This document shows, one piece after another, positions 23,793 to 35,276 of a stretch of 64,000 nt of DNA; the stretch's first letter is position 1; every line of letters starts with the position of its first letter. The position numbers and the translations under genes were made by a program. Below the pieces are notes generated by a model, which was given only the letters and a program-made list of their open reading frames with translations, had not been told where the DNA came from and searched no databases. The DNA comes from Gloeopeniophorella convolvens (Eukaryota; Basidiomycota; Agaricomycetes; Russulales), in NCBI GenBank assembly GCA_022496205.1, contig WTXD01000023.1, forward strand, positions 310,001 through 374,000, written 5' to 3'.

Positions 23793-25090
23793 CTTGATCT
23801 CGAGATCAGAGTAACACCGTGGGGTATCTGAATGACAGCAATAGGAAAAGTGACAGTAAGAGATCGAGGGCGGGCCCCAGGATGAGGTTTGCGGGGCGAG
23901 GATTCAAAACGGTGGCTTGCGCGATCGAAGTGGTGGATGCACGTGTCGGTCTATGGATAAAAAGAAATTGTGACCCAGGCTGAGACTCTGGAGACGTTCT
24001 GCGAGTATACGGAGCTAGTCAAGGGCGGGTCGGCCAGTGATCGTGTTTGACGATGAGACGAAGATAGAAAGATGTCCGGGCGCCCGTCGTCATTCATTTC
24101 TTTCCTCTTGTGCGTCCCATGACTCCCGCTTGCCTCTTCGCCGTGTTTCCGCCTTCCTCTGCGTCACTCAAGATCTAGAATATCACAAATCTCGCGCCTT
24201 GCATCCCGAAATCCGCGCTGCGAGGTTTCGGTAAGGCACCGCTCTCCAATTAACTTTTCAGCGGATCACAAGTCTCGTTCTGTCTTTCTTCACGTCTCAC
24301 GCCGAGTAATCGATGTCCTTTACTGCTCTGATCCAACCAGTCGGTCTTTCATCACTGTCGCTTTGTGAAGACCTGCAACTACTGTCTGTATATGCCGCCT
24401 AGTTCAAGTGCAACCCAAAGATAAATGGCACACAATTCCGTCAATATGCCGTGGTCATGCAGGTTTCGTAAACTTCTCCTGTTGTTGTAGCTTTGGGCTT
24501 CTCTTCTCTAACACAGCTTTCCCAAAGTTCCGCTCGCTGTTGCCGTCAGCACCCTGCTGTGATATGTCCGGCATGGAACATGACTGGCTTGACTCTCGGA
24601 GAGTTGAACAAATTCAGGCCTCGACAGTGCCACGTACCCCACCTCAGACCGCAACACATGTCTTCCGCTATGACATTATTAGTTATCCTTGACTTTGACC
24701 CCACATTATGCGCCTTGCATGTTGTAGGGCGCTGCCTTATCTCGGGACGTGCCGCCCCCTTCTTAGCTTCGCTGGCACGTCGTGACTAGGTGGTCAGCTA
24801 ATGTACCCGTTCTGGCTCTAGCACAGAATTCATTTCTTGGTTTAGAACCCTTCCATTGTTTGCAAGGTTTCCAGACGCCCAGCCAAACTCTCTCTGGTGC
24901 TAGTCCACGCACCTTCTTATCTGCTCGCAATCGCCGCTGCCCCGCCGACCCTTGGACCCGTCGTTCGCTATATTTCGTGCTGTATCCTCGACCCTCATTA
25001 CATCGCCTCCATAGCACGCGGTTGTCCTCTAGTATCTCGCAACAACACATACCACCGATTCGGCCCGGACAGGAACATCTTGATCCCACC
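23793..25090. other. divergent intergenic region; open frame leads into ispE
   Basis: 1.3 kb between the importin and ispE starts. From 24782 to 25090 the ispE frame is open for 103 codons with no ATG. This part is Arg/Ser/Leu-rich and poor in acidic residues (for example LSARNRRCPADPWTRRSLYF). Otherwise no gene is seen. Confidence 0.5.
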
Positions 25091-26086
25091 ATGGCCAGCC
25101 CTGCATTAAAACCCACTGGCTCGGTCACCGGCTTAACTTCTGGCGAAGTGACTGGCGACAAACCTTCCAAGGTGCATGGTTCTACCAACTGTTCCGCTCC
25201 TTCGGAGACGATCACAGTCTACGCGCCCGCGAAGCTCAACCTCTTCCTTCACGTCACGGGGCGGCGCTCAGACGGCTACCACACGCTACAAACCGCCTTC
25301 CAGCTCCTCGACTACTGCGATGAGTTGGAAATTACCCCGCGCGACGACGAGCAACTCACGCTACGCTGCGAACGCGACTGTGCGACAACTCTGCTCGACG
25401 ACGCGGCGTTGGCGGCGCTGGACGGCCCGGAGAACCTCGTCCTGCGTGCGGCGCGCAGTCTGCAGGCGACGACCGGTACGCGCCTCGGCGCAGTCATCAC
25501 GCTACGCAAGCGTATCCCGGTCGGCAGCGGGCTTGGTGGTGGCAGCGCGGACGCCGCCGCAGCGCTTGTAGGGCTCGCGCGCGTGTGGGACGTGCGCATG
25601 TCGCGCGCAGAGCTGGCAGCGCTCGGCGGACGTCTCGGCGCGGACGTCCCGGTCCTCGTGCATGGGCAGAGCGCGTGGGGCGAGGGCACCGGCGTCGAGT
25701 TGGCATCCCTGGCGCTGGCGCCGCGCATCTTCCTCGTCGTCTACCCGGCCGTGTGCGCGCTGACGGGCCCCGTCTTCACGCACCCAGACCTGATGCGCGC
25801 GACGCCACGCATCACGCGGGAGGCGTTCGAGGCAGGCGAGGTGGAGACGCGTAACGATCTGCAGCCCATCGCGGAGACGTTGTTCCCGCCTATCGCTGTT
25901 GCGATTCGGTGGCTGAGTCAATTTGCTCCAGCGCGCATGAGTGGTTCCGGAAGCAGTGTCTTCGCGAGCTTCGACAGCGTGGAAGCGGCGCAGCAGGTGC
26001 TGGAACAGGTTCCTGAGCCATGGGGTGCATTCATAGCGCATGGGCTCGATACATGGGACCACTTTACGGGAAGACGGCAGGTCTGA
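25091..26086 (+). CDS. ispE: 4-diphosphocytidyl-2-C-methyl-D-erythritol kinase (GHMP kinase), bacterial-type
   Basis: Intronless, 331 residues from the ATG in a strong CCACCATGG context. A 41-residue low-complexity lead (MASPALK to SETI) precedes the enzyme. IspE signatures in order: APAKLNLFLHVTGRRSDGYH with the substrate-site Lys and His, then QTAFQLLDYCDEL, the GHMP ATP loop IPVGSGLGGGSADAAAAL, LGADVPVLVHGQSAWGEGTG with the catalytic Asp, and the glycine-rich C-terminal RMSGSGSSVFASF. All catalytic positions known from E. coli IspE appear kept. IspE phosphorylates CDP-methylerythritol in the MEP isoprenoid pathway, which is bacterial and plastid; fungi make isoprenoids by the mevalonate route. 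The lack of introns among intron-dense neighbours, and the family, suggest horizontal transfer; codon use looks like the host. No other MEP gene is in the window, so the true substrate may differ. Confidence 0.9.
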   Translation: MASPALKPTGSVTGLTSGEVTGDKPSKVHGSTNCSAPSETITVYAPAKLNLFLHVTGRRSDGYHTLQTAFQLLDYCDELEITPRDDEQLTLRCERDCATTLLDDAALAALDGPENLVLRAARSLQATTGTRLGAVITLRKRIPVGSGLGGGSADAAAALVGLARVWDVRMSRAELAALGGRLGADVPVLVHGQSAWGEGTGVELASLALAPRIFLVVYPAVCALTGPVFTHPDLMRATPRITREAFEAGEVETRNDLQPIAETLFPPIAVAIRWLSQFAPARMSGSGSSVFASFDSVEAAQQVLEQVPEPWGAFIAHGLDTWDHFTGRRQV

Positions 26087-26572
26087 GTAGTCTCTCGCTC
26101 GAATCAACGGGTCGTACTGGACGTGTACCTACATATGCATCACCCCGCCGCGTTGATCCACGGAAGCGCACCAGCTCTTCCCTGCCCTGTATCCTCCTAG
26201 TGACAAATAAACGCATCGTTGTTCATCTTTGGAAAGCTCGGACAGAGGACGTCTGGGTCGGCTACACGATGAAGGTCGCAGTTGTGCTGACTGGCCAATG
26301 ATTGCTTCGAATTTAGCGCCCTCCGGGAGGTGCCGAAACGCCTTTTCCGATAGCAGTCGGGGTCGCGTTGCGGAACTTGCCGCTGGCACAATTTCGCTGT
26401 AGGGACTCGTTGCGTCTGCGTTGCATCACGGAGTTCAAGCGTGCGCTCTGCCATAATTGGCTCGCTGCAGGATCTTCTCACTGTCATTCGCTTCTGTCAA
26501 GGTCCACCATGACGGTCGTTTATGGAGACTCGCTTGGCTCTCCGACCCCTTCTTTGGAAGTTGGCCACCACC
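26087..26572. other. spacer between ispE and P450
   Basis: 486 bp, no gene. In-frame ATGs at 26509 and 26522 precede the chosen P450 start but would place extra residues before the membrane anchor. Confidence 0.5.
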
Positions 26573-28705
26573 ATGCCTTCCTTGATCATTATCGTTGACA
26601 TCCTCGCCTTTGTGTCATTCATCTCCCTCCTCCATGCACTGCGCGACCATCGGCGCCATCAAGGACTCCCATACCCCCCTGGTCCACATCCGTGGCCAGT
26701 TATCGGCAACCTATTCGACATTCCAAAGACCTTCTCTTTTCTCGCATACACCCAGGCCGCGAAAAAATATGGTGCGTGTCGCCATTCAAGCTTCAAGGAG
26801 TGTGATTCTTACGATATGTGTCGCAGGAGACATTATATCTTTTCATATCTTCGGGCAGGTCATCGTCGTGCTGAACTCCGCCAAGGCTACGAAGGATCTA
26901 TTTGAAAAGCGGGGTGACATCTACTCGGACCGTCCTGTGATCCCTATCTTTGAAATGTCTGTGCCTCGAATGCTGTTTCGCTGTTTTCGAACTGACACCG
27001 TTCAGGATGGGATGGCAGTGGTTCGTCCCCTCCGGGCGGCTTGGCGAGCCCTGGAGACTGAGGCGCAATGTGTTGGACCGTGGCCTTCGCCCGGGTGCCG
27101 CAGCGTCATACCGTCCTTTGCAGCAAACGCGCACGCGTGTGCTCCTCAGCCGGCTGTTAGCAACTCCATATGAATGGGGCGCCCATATAGAGGTGTCAGT
27201 CTCTTATGTCGCATAGTCTTTTATCCTATACTGATCTTCCGATGTCTAGCCTCCAAGGAGAGCTCATCCTGGCAGCAACATACGGTTACGATGTTCAAGG
27301 GCACACAGACAGGAAACTCGAAGTTGCTAGACGGATGTCCGACATTGCCTCTGCAGTGGCTCTTCCGGGCGCTTTGCTCGTTAATCATCTCCCATTCTGT
27401 ATGTTTTGCTTCAGGATTGATCAGCTGAACTACCCAATGACGACATCTTCAAGTGCGTTATATACCCGAATGGTTGCCCTGGTTAAGTTATTGGCCCGTC
27501 GCTCGCTTAGGGCAGGCTGTAGGAAGAGAGGTCATCTACGATCCGATCCGGTTTGTCAGAGAGAGCATAGTGCGTAGACGGTTGTTTCTACGAACACGGA
27601 CGGTTTCCGTAATAGGGCATTGCCGCAGCTCAATGGTACTGCACGTCCATCGCTCGCCCTTTCCAATCTCCAGGAGACAGAGACTATGAGTGGACCCGAA
27701 AGGGAGAGTGCGGAAAGAGTTATTACCGATGCCCTTGGGTCTATGTATGCGGGTAAGCATCTAGCGTCGACATGGTACTCTGACTGAGTACCTCCCGTAG
27801 CGGGTGCTGATACTGTGCGTAAGAAAGAAATAATTGCGTTATGGCTGCTGATCCTTGAATTTCCTCTCCAGACTGTGGCGGCTATCTTGTCATTTTTCCT
27901 GGCCGTTCTCCTTCATCCGGATACGCAAGCGAGGGCACAAGCTGAACTCGATGCTGTCACGGGACGAGAGCGACTTCCAACGTTCGAAGACCGACCACAA
28001 TTGCCGTATGTGGATGCTCTGTGCAAGGAAGTCTTACGATGGCAGCCTGTGGGACCTTTGTGTGAGTCTGTCACACTATCGAGCCAGCCAATCCCTCAGA
28101 CATGCGATTTTTATTCAGCTGTTCCCCACGCCACGACGCAAGACGACGTATACGAAGGCTACTTCATACCTAAGGGTATGCTGTTCCTGTCTATACTTCA
28201 TAACTACAGAGTCTCACGATTACTCGCATTCAGGCGCAATAGTCATCGGGAACTCGTGGTAAGTCGGCTTTCACGATCGTTGTGCTTGGCTGAACCCGCT
28301 GTAGGGCGATCTTGCATGACCCTGCCTCGTACCCGCAGCCAGATGCGTTCAACCCAGAGCGCTTTCTCAATGCAGATGGGAGCTTGCGCGACGACGCTAT
28401 TCTAGTATCCGCATTCGGATACGGGAAGCGCATATGCCCAGGAAGGCACTTTGTCGATGCGACACTCTTTATCGTGGTTGCATCCGTGCTCTCTGGGTTC
28501 AATGTCGGGAAGGAGAAAGGTACCGGAGGGCAGTTGTTCGAGTACACGTATTCGGGAGAAATTGTCAAGTGCGTGTCCGCTCAGTGTCAACAAAGGCACA
28601 GACACTGAACACTTATCCAGCCGGCCTCATCCATTCCTATGTTCGATCCTTCCGAGAGACAAAAAGGCGAGAGAGTTGATCATTGCGGAAGATATGGGTC
28701 TGTGA
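26573..28705 (+). CDS. cytochrome P450 monooxygenase
   Basis: Twelve exons: 26573-26771, 26827-26956, 27006-27194, 27250-27398, 27454-27569, 27629-27752, 27801-27814, 27872-28061, 28119-28175, 28234-28258, 28305-28568 and 28621-28705; 513 residues. Start chosen for Kozak context and because it opens directly on a membrane anchor (SLIIIVDILAFVSFISLLHAL), followed by the Pro-rich hinge LPYPPGPHPWPVIGN. Key motifs: I-helix AGADTT (split over two exons), ExxR in KEVLRW, PERF, and the haem loop FGYGKRICPGRHF with the cysteine ligand. C-terminal SILPRDKKARELI is usual for Agaricomycete P450s of the CYP64-like/O-methylsterigmatocystin-oxidoreductase-like group (inferred). Exon 7 is just 14 nt. ER-bound oxygenase; substrate unknown. 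Same strand as ispE, 486 bp downstream. Confidence 0.92.
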
Positions 28706-29292
28706 CCGACCTTCGGGAAAAACCTGTGATTGTGGTTATGCTTGCATATAGCGCCATCATTGTGTGTTATTTGAGTACTCATGTGTTTCTTGGCGCGAGG
28801 TTGGTGCTTTATAGAAAAACCATGGGATCAAGGGGTTTGTGGGGGCCCAACTTTCACCAACATAACGACATGTCGTTGGACTTTGCAGGCATCGTCGTTT
28901 CGATTCGACGATATACGACGACGCTTACAAATATACCAAACGAGTGACGCATGTTCACTCGTCCTTGCTGGCAGAGACCTGCTGGTCGCGGTGGCATGCA
29001 TACTTGTACGCTCTAACTTGTGTCGTGCAGGTGTAACGTTGCCATCGATTTACCACCGCTTCTTATAGTACATGGATACTATGCTCGGAGAAATGTCTCG
29101 TAGAAATTGCAGTATTACAGACCGGGTGTGGTAGGTATGAATTATCTTGATTTATCTTAAAGTACGGGGTAATTCCTGGTGGTCCTTTGTGTCCGAGTAA
29201 AAAAGTCCGAAAATAACACAATATGGTCGTTACCATGCGAGATCCAAATCGATCTGGAAGCGGGTTCTGAGGTTAGTCAACCCGACATGGCA
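28706..29292. other. convergent intergenic region, no gene seen
   Basis: Between the stops of the P450 and the BTB gene. Nothing recognised. Confidence 0.5.
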
Positions 29293-31268
29293 TCAAACGC
29301 GTTCTCTGACCTTTTCAATAGCCTCAGAGATCATGTCCTCCAGTATCGACGAGAAGTACTCGGCGCGCCTGAAGAAGACCTTGAAACAGAAGGCGCAGCC
29401 CCCGTCTATGATGTGGGGCTCCAACGTAGCCAAGAACGCGGCCTGCGCCTTCGCCGGATCGACGACGGCGCTCGCGCGGCCGGAGCGGAGGTCGTCCGCC
29501 CGCGACCGGACGAGATCCCGCCACCAGACAGGTTCGTATCGCCGGTAGACTTCGTCCGCGATATAGCATCCCTCCTCAAGGACGCCCACCACCTCGCACA
29601 CCCGCACAACGGCCTCCGAGAAGGGCACGACTGCTTTCTCCAAACACGTGAGAACGGCATTACGGCACTCCGCACGGTATCGCGCGAGCTCGTAGAGCGC
29701 TGCCCCGTCGAAGCAGCGCAGCGTTGCGCCGAGATCACTGAACGTCATGGGCTGGTTGAGGGTGAGGAAGGCCGCACGTCTTGCCTCGAGCTCAAGGTGT
29801 AGGCGACTGGCGAGTGCGTATGCGTGGAATGGCTGCTTGGGATCGATGTTCGGAAAGTCGCCGGCGAGGACCTGACTACGAATATTGATTATGGCGCTCT
29901 CCATCTCGTACTTCTCTGCAGCGGCAAGGAGTTTCAGGACTGCTTCGTATGAATCCGGTACGGAGAGGGGAAGTGGGTATATGAGAGACAAAAGTCCGTT
30001 GAGAGAGTTGGAGTCTTCGGAGACACATATCACGGGGATGTCAGCCTGTTTCTCCTGGGAGTTGGGCGCTGTCTGGGGAAGGGAGAACATTGTTCGGAAG
30101 AAAGGGGAAGCAAGTGAGAGGAGAAGCTTGTGAACGCGGAAATCCACGAGATTTGACGATCGTAGGACTAGATCAGCATCTGGTCGATCAAAAGGTGCGC
30201 CGAATGGCATCGCAGCTACGGGTGTCGAGCTTGAGTGAGGGGAAACCTCCAGGGCATCATGTACATCGTCCTCGAATACGAACTCAGAGTCCGCCTGGCT
30301 CACGTTAGTAAGCCAGATTGCCGTGACGATTGAGCTCAACGTACCAAAGATAGTGCTCCTTCCACTACTTTTGTCAAAGCTTCCCAGAATGCGTCAATCA
30401 GTTGGGGAGGTTTGCTTCTGCAGAAATCGCATCTGGTCGACGCAACGTGGTCCATGAGGAACCGATGAAACTTCGTGAAATCGAGGATAGGGCGCGAAGT
30501 CTGCATAAACCTGAGGAACCCGTCAAGCCAGACTGGCACACCAGATGCGAGCATCCGTTCACAGGCCATTCTGTTTTGCGGACCCCACATACGTCTTGTT
30601 TCGGTTTGTTCCCCGAGCCTAAATTGAGTGAGAGCGCGGGATAGGTGAAGGTGGCTGTTTTCGCGATAGAGCTGGAGCTGATACAGGGATGTGCCGTGGG
30701 TGTACTTCAGACTCTCTCCAAGCCCCTGAATGGACAGATGCGATTCCAGGGTAAGTCGCGCTGCAGCGAGCGTTTCTGGGAGAAGACGGTTCTGCCAGGC
30801 CAGGCCGTAGGCTGAAAAAGCATTATCCCGGTGGACGAGATTTGGCCGTTCCTTCTCCACGAAAGTTCGGAGCAGTGTCATAGCGGTATCCATCCTGTAT
30901 TTCTGCGCCGCCGCAAGAACAAGGGTAAGGTTCTCCTGGTTGTTGGGTATGGAAACGGTGACAGGGAATATGGCAGTCAATAAAGGGTAGAGTGTGTCGT
31001 GGCGCTCGGGAAGCTGTACAACGGGTAGAGAGACGCATGCACGCTTTTCGGCGTTATCTGTGGATTGCGAGGCAAGCGCTTGCGATCGAACTATCTCCCT
31101 GAGGACGGGGGAAGCTTTGAGAATTGTTGCTTTGTTAACGCGAAAGTCGACCCGGTTGGACGAGCGCAGGACGAGATCTGCATCCGGGTCATCGAAAGGA
31201 GATCCGAATTTGATCGCTTTGCTACCCTCGACGTATCGAAACCCCTTTGCGTATGATACGTCGGTCAT
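29293..31268 (-). CDS. double BTB/POZ-domain protein (modules A and B)
   Basis: Model: exons 31268-30345 and 30294-29293, 641 residues. Module A starts KFGSPFDDPDADLVLRSSNRVDFRVNKA, module B GAPFDRPDADLVLRSSNLVDFRVHK; both are the start of a fungal BTB fold. Each ends with a helical part and a CxxC pair (CDFC in A, CAFC in B). The intron 30295-30344 has a GTACGT donor, a perfect TACTAAC branch site and a CAG acceptor; splicing avoids the stop right after the donor and joins A to B in frame through a linker ADSEFVFEDDVHDALE. Read unspliced, A would stop by itself and B would need its own start (30210). BTB domains mediate dimerisation, often in Cul3 ligases; such families are expanded in mushrooms. 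Partner unknown. Confidence 0.75.
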
Positions 31269-32121
31269 GGACGCTCTGTGTGTTCGCTGTGGGTGCCGTT
31301 ATGTGAGCTCACCTCGAAATTTACGTGATGGATGACCTACCTAGAGCGCCGCAAAGCCGTAAGATCGTCTGCCAGCAGTGCTCGGGCAATCCAACAAGCA
31401 GGGGGACAACGGACTAAAGGGGCCCCACAGAGATGTGATAGTTGCGAAAGTGTAGGGCTTGTAGGTTGACGTAGTTATAAATCGACTCAGGGTACACCTG
31501 GCAGCTGATACTCGGAAGGGAACGGTGGTGCTTGCGAGTCGGCCGCTGACTCGGAGTGTCTCACTTGGGAGCCACGCCGGATTACGCTCGCCTTCGGAGC
31601 AAGTCCAGATCTGCCGTAAATGAGCCCATTTAGCGGCCGGAGAGTGGCTACGATAGGCCGTCATTGGAACTGGGATACGTGGCCCAACAGCAGCTGAGGA
31701 GAGCGACGGCCGATGATGTCACATGCAGGTACAAGGAATGGAGGGCCTATGAGACTCGATTAGACCTGTGCGAGCAGAATCCTACAGAAAGCAAGGTAGA
31801 GTCTGACCAAAAGCACCAAGTGCGTACTTGGGAGAGCGGCATTTGGCAGCGCGTTGGTGCACGTGTTGCAACTGCATACACGGCGGGGCTGGCGTATTAT
31901 GCATTGCAATGGCTTGGATCACACTCAGGTGACGGCTGTGCCCGGCGAAAGTATCAATAGTGGTTTGCTGAGGAAATCGTTGGCTCGTTCGGAGGAAAGG
32001 AAGTTGAGGCAGAGAGGACACAGCTCTGCTCACCCTGAGTGAGACTCGCCGAGAGACGCGCCACGCGCCGTGTACGTACACGTGGTCGTGGTGAGAGGCA
32101 CGTGCCACGTGTCGTACTTAG
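31269..32121. other. divergent intergenic region
   Basis: No supported coding frame. It must contain the 5' end of the ubiquitin-like gene, whose first exon I could not define; an acceptor-like TACTTAG ends at 32121. Confidence 0.45.
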
Positions 32122-32238
32122 ACGCGTCTCATCGAACCAAACCTTGTTGACTCCAACTCCCGATTCTCTGATCTCACCGTCGTGGGCCCTGTCGACCCCA
32201 TCCTCAAAGCATTCTGTCTACGAATCCCACTCACGGAT

Positions 32239-33800
32239 ATGCTCGTTTCGTCGAAAACCTTTCCTGACTCAACAGCCCGCGGCAAGGTGGACACGCTTGT
32301 TCTGAAGCGCGGAGCAAGACAGGTCCTTGTCATTTTGCCCAAGACATTTGAAGTGATGTCTACCTGTTCAAAGCCCAATACATTCTCTGACATTCCTTCA
32401 GGAACTTCTGGCGATCGCACGGAAAATCTTCGGTATCTCCGAGGGCATCCCCGTGGTCGTTGAGACGAGCGATCTCGACATCTGCCAGGGTGCCGCCATT
32501 GAGATACACGATACTGCATGGGAGGCTGTTGCTCTCACTCTGAGCTCAGTTAGCGTGGAGGATCGGTCTCTCAATAGGTCTCGGGAGCATGGTGAGTCCT
32601 GCAAGGCTTGTTCCGTGCACGATCCTCACCAGACGTTCATTCAAAGACAAAGGCGTTTTTCAACCTTCCTATACGAGAGGACCCTCCTCCGTGCCCAAAA
32701 TCTCAGCTAATGCGACTCCCGGACCCTCGACTCACGGGTACAGAGTCGCTCACTCGGCCGGCGTCTCGGTGCCGCCTCGTGCTCCTACTGCTAACAGCGA
32801 TGACATATCCGATAGCCTGCAGACAGATGATCTAGCCGGGGACGACAATGGATTCGATGACGATGAAGAGAATCTTCCGCCGCCTATCAAGGGCAAAGCC
32901 AGGTCCCACGCCCGAATCGAATCCGATGGAGACGGTGAAGAAGAGCATCAAGTGGAAAGTCTCGTCTCAGCAAAGCCGTCCCAAGCTTCAATCTCAACCC
33001 ACTCGACTACAGAGCGTGCTGCAGATTCGCAGTATCGTCCAAGGTCGCCTTTGTCGCCCAGAGCTTCGGTCGCTGTTACGCCATCGCGGGCTTCCGCTCA
33101 ACGAACGGCTCGAGACCTATTCTCACCTCGGGCGGATAAATCTGCACGGACACGTGATGATATGTCTGACCAAGAGCAAGAAGAACTGTTTGCACCGCCG
33201 ACGGTCCAGCCTGTTCGAGGGTTCCTTGTTGACGAGCCCTCGCATCTCGAGAGTCCGTATTGTTCTCAGACCGCCCGGAGCCGTTACTCATTCACGACCC
33301 AGGAGCATCCAAAGAAACTGTACCCAAGCCGACGCCATCGAAGAGTGTGCAGCCCCGTAATTATCCTTCGCTTGGTTAAGTCCACTCAAGTGCTGACGCA
33401 TATGACAACCCAGCGCAAGTGCCGACCAAATTTAAGCCGCAACTCAAGGCTTCAGTGCCGCCTACTCCGGAGCCTCTTCCTGTCGACAAATTATTGATCA
33501 CTATTAGGCACCCACCAACCGAGAAAGAGAACAGGTTCAAAGTCAAGGCAACGCACAGCGTTGGCCGGGTCCTTGCCAGCGCGTGTACAGCATTTGGTAT
33601 GGATCCCAATGGGTCTGTGTTTGCTCGTTTCTGCTTAGCTCCGACACTGATTCCTAAGCCCCTTTCTATGCAACAGTGCGACCATGCTTTTGTGGACCGA
33701 AGAAGATGGGGTCGAGATGTCATACCCGTGCGAAAATCATGAGACGATGGGCAACGTCGCCTCGGAGGGCACTGTCTTCATCATCGAGCTGGAGAAGTAA
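32239..33800 (+). CDS. protein with C-terminal ubiquitin/SUMO-like domain
   Basis: Exons: ...-32352, 32402-32591, 32647-33252, 33303-33374, 33420-33612 and 33677-33800, all in phase. The first exon's frame is open from 32122 (after an acceptor), so a further 5' exon is likely; 32239 is only the first in-frame ATG. Order: an N-terminal globular part (LVLKRGARQVLVILPKTFEELLAIARKIFG) that looks like a PB1/ubiquitin-like fold, about 200 disordered Ser/Glu/Pro-rich residues, and a C-terminal domain DKLLITIRHP...RFKVKATHSVGRVLASACTAFGMDPN...LWTEEDG...TMGNVASEGTVFIIELEK, which has the strand-helix-strand pattern of Rad60-SLD/SUMO-like domains. Role unknown; Rad60/Esc2-like genome-maintenance factors share this end but the rest differs. 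Confidence 0.6.
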
Positions 33801-34229
33801 GCCAACGAACAGGCATGGGCCATCAACGTCATCAATGCGGTTTCATTGCGACGTGCATGACTGCTGCTGAAGTTACGTCTTATATGCACCTTCTTGTTTC
33901 CTTCGATTTGTATGTGTCCCCGAGACCCGGATTATTCCCCACTCTTCAGTATTGTGCGAAGTTCTTCGAGGTAAAGTCACTAAGCCTCAGATGTTGGCTG
34001 TAACGTTGTGTATGCCCCTTGGTATGTCGTCTGGAATCTGCTTCGCGAGACGCATGTAGTGTACTACATGAACTGCACGTACTTGCCATGACGTGTGCCG
34101 AGACCGGAAGTTGAACCTCTATTTATGTAGCGCTCTGCGCCCCTGCGGGCCTGACCTATGTACATAGTACATAGTGCACCGCGGGGCAACGGGCCATTGA
34201 AGCGCGCTGTCCCTTCTCCAACCCCCGCG

Positions 34230-35276
34230 ATGTCTGACCCATCCCTCGATTCCACGGCATCTGTCAGTTTTGGAGCTCCCTTCGACTTCATAGATGCCGA
34301 TCTTATCGTCCACTCCTCGGATGGCATTGCTTTCAGAGTGTATCACACGTTCCTCGAAAAATCCTCCCCCGTCCTCGCTCAAACACTACTTGAACTCAAC
34401 CACCCCACTAACGATCCCAACGCCACGAAGCCCGCCCCTGCATCCACCGGAGAAGACATTACGCTCCCTGGTCCTCCTAGCGGCAATTCTTCCTGTCCCC
34501 ATCTTCCTTCCTCCCACATTCGAACGTGCTATTCCCGCGCTCGTTGCAGCGAAGAAGTACAAGGCAGATGCTGCCCTGTCCACCTTACGACTCTGTCTTG
34601 ATGGAAGGATTTATGACATGGTCAAACCCGAAGACGCGTTCCGCGTGTTTTGTCTAGCGCGAAGAAGCGGACTCCTTCGTGAGGCCCTTGCACCAGCCAA
34701 GGTAGCGCTGGATCATCCCATCACTATCGAAGGCCTCGGAGACAAGCTGCTATTCGCGTCGGCCACTTCCTTGCATGAGTTAGTGAGCCTTGAGCGACGT
34801 ATCCAATCAAACTTAAATTCAAGCATCTCTGGGCTGCGAGGAACCGTTAACGTGTTAGAAGGCATCTGGGGTGCGCTCGGCGAGTGGTGTAGTGACTTCT
34901 TCAGGAGCAGCATACCGCAGTGGGTTGATCACGCCGTCGCGTTGCTAGCCTCGAGCACCCACCCAGTTCTGGATCAGCGTGTGTTCTATGTAGTTTTACA
35001 AAGTCATATCAACGACTGCCCATCTTGCGGAGAAATTCCCACCTCGTTCATAACGGAGTTTTGGAGTTTGATCTCACGGATGGCACGCGCAGCAATCTCA
35101 CAGGTAGGAGCAATGACAGCTTGGACACTATCGTTCACCTCGTCTAATTGGCCTTCCCGCAGGCTGAGACCGATTTTATGGAAGAGCAGGACGCGAGTCC
35201 TCCACGCTCACTGGACTTCCTACCCCCTCCACACGGATCCTCTGAATACTATCAGTGGCGCGGTGTTCGCCACTAA
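34230..35276 (+). pseudogene. BTB-domain gene, module C, frameshifted
   Basis: Starts MSDPSLDSTASVSFGAPFDFIDADLIVHSSDG, a clear BTB start. Near 34455-34475 the family pattern moves to the +1 frame (LVLLAAILPVPIFLPPTFERA), with a few residues missing; no intron fits, so this is a frameshift or sequence error. It continues with helices, CPSCGE (the CxxC pair), an intron 35104-35162 at the same place as in module A, and a tail AETDFMEEQDASPPRSLDF. The last ten residues and stop come from the inverted repeat of the transposon-like element at 35247. It resembles module A more than B. Confidence 0.7.
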
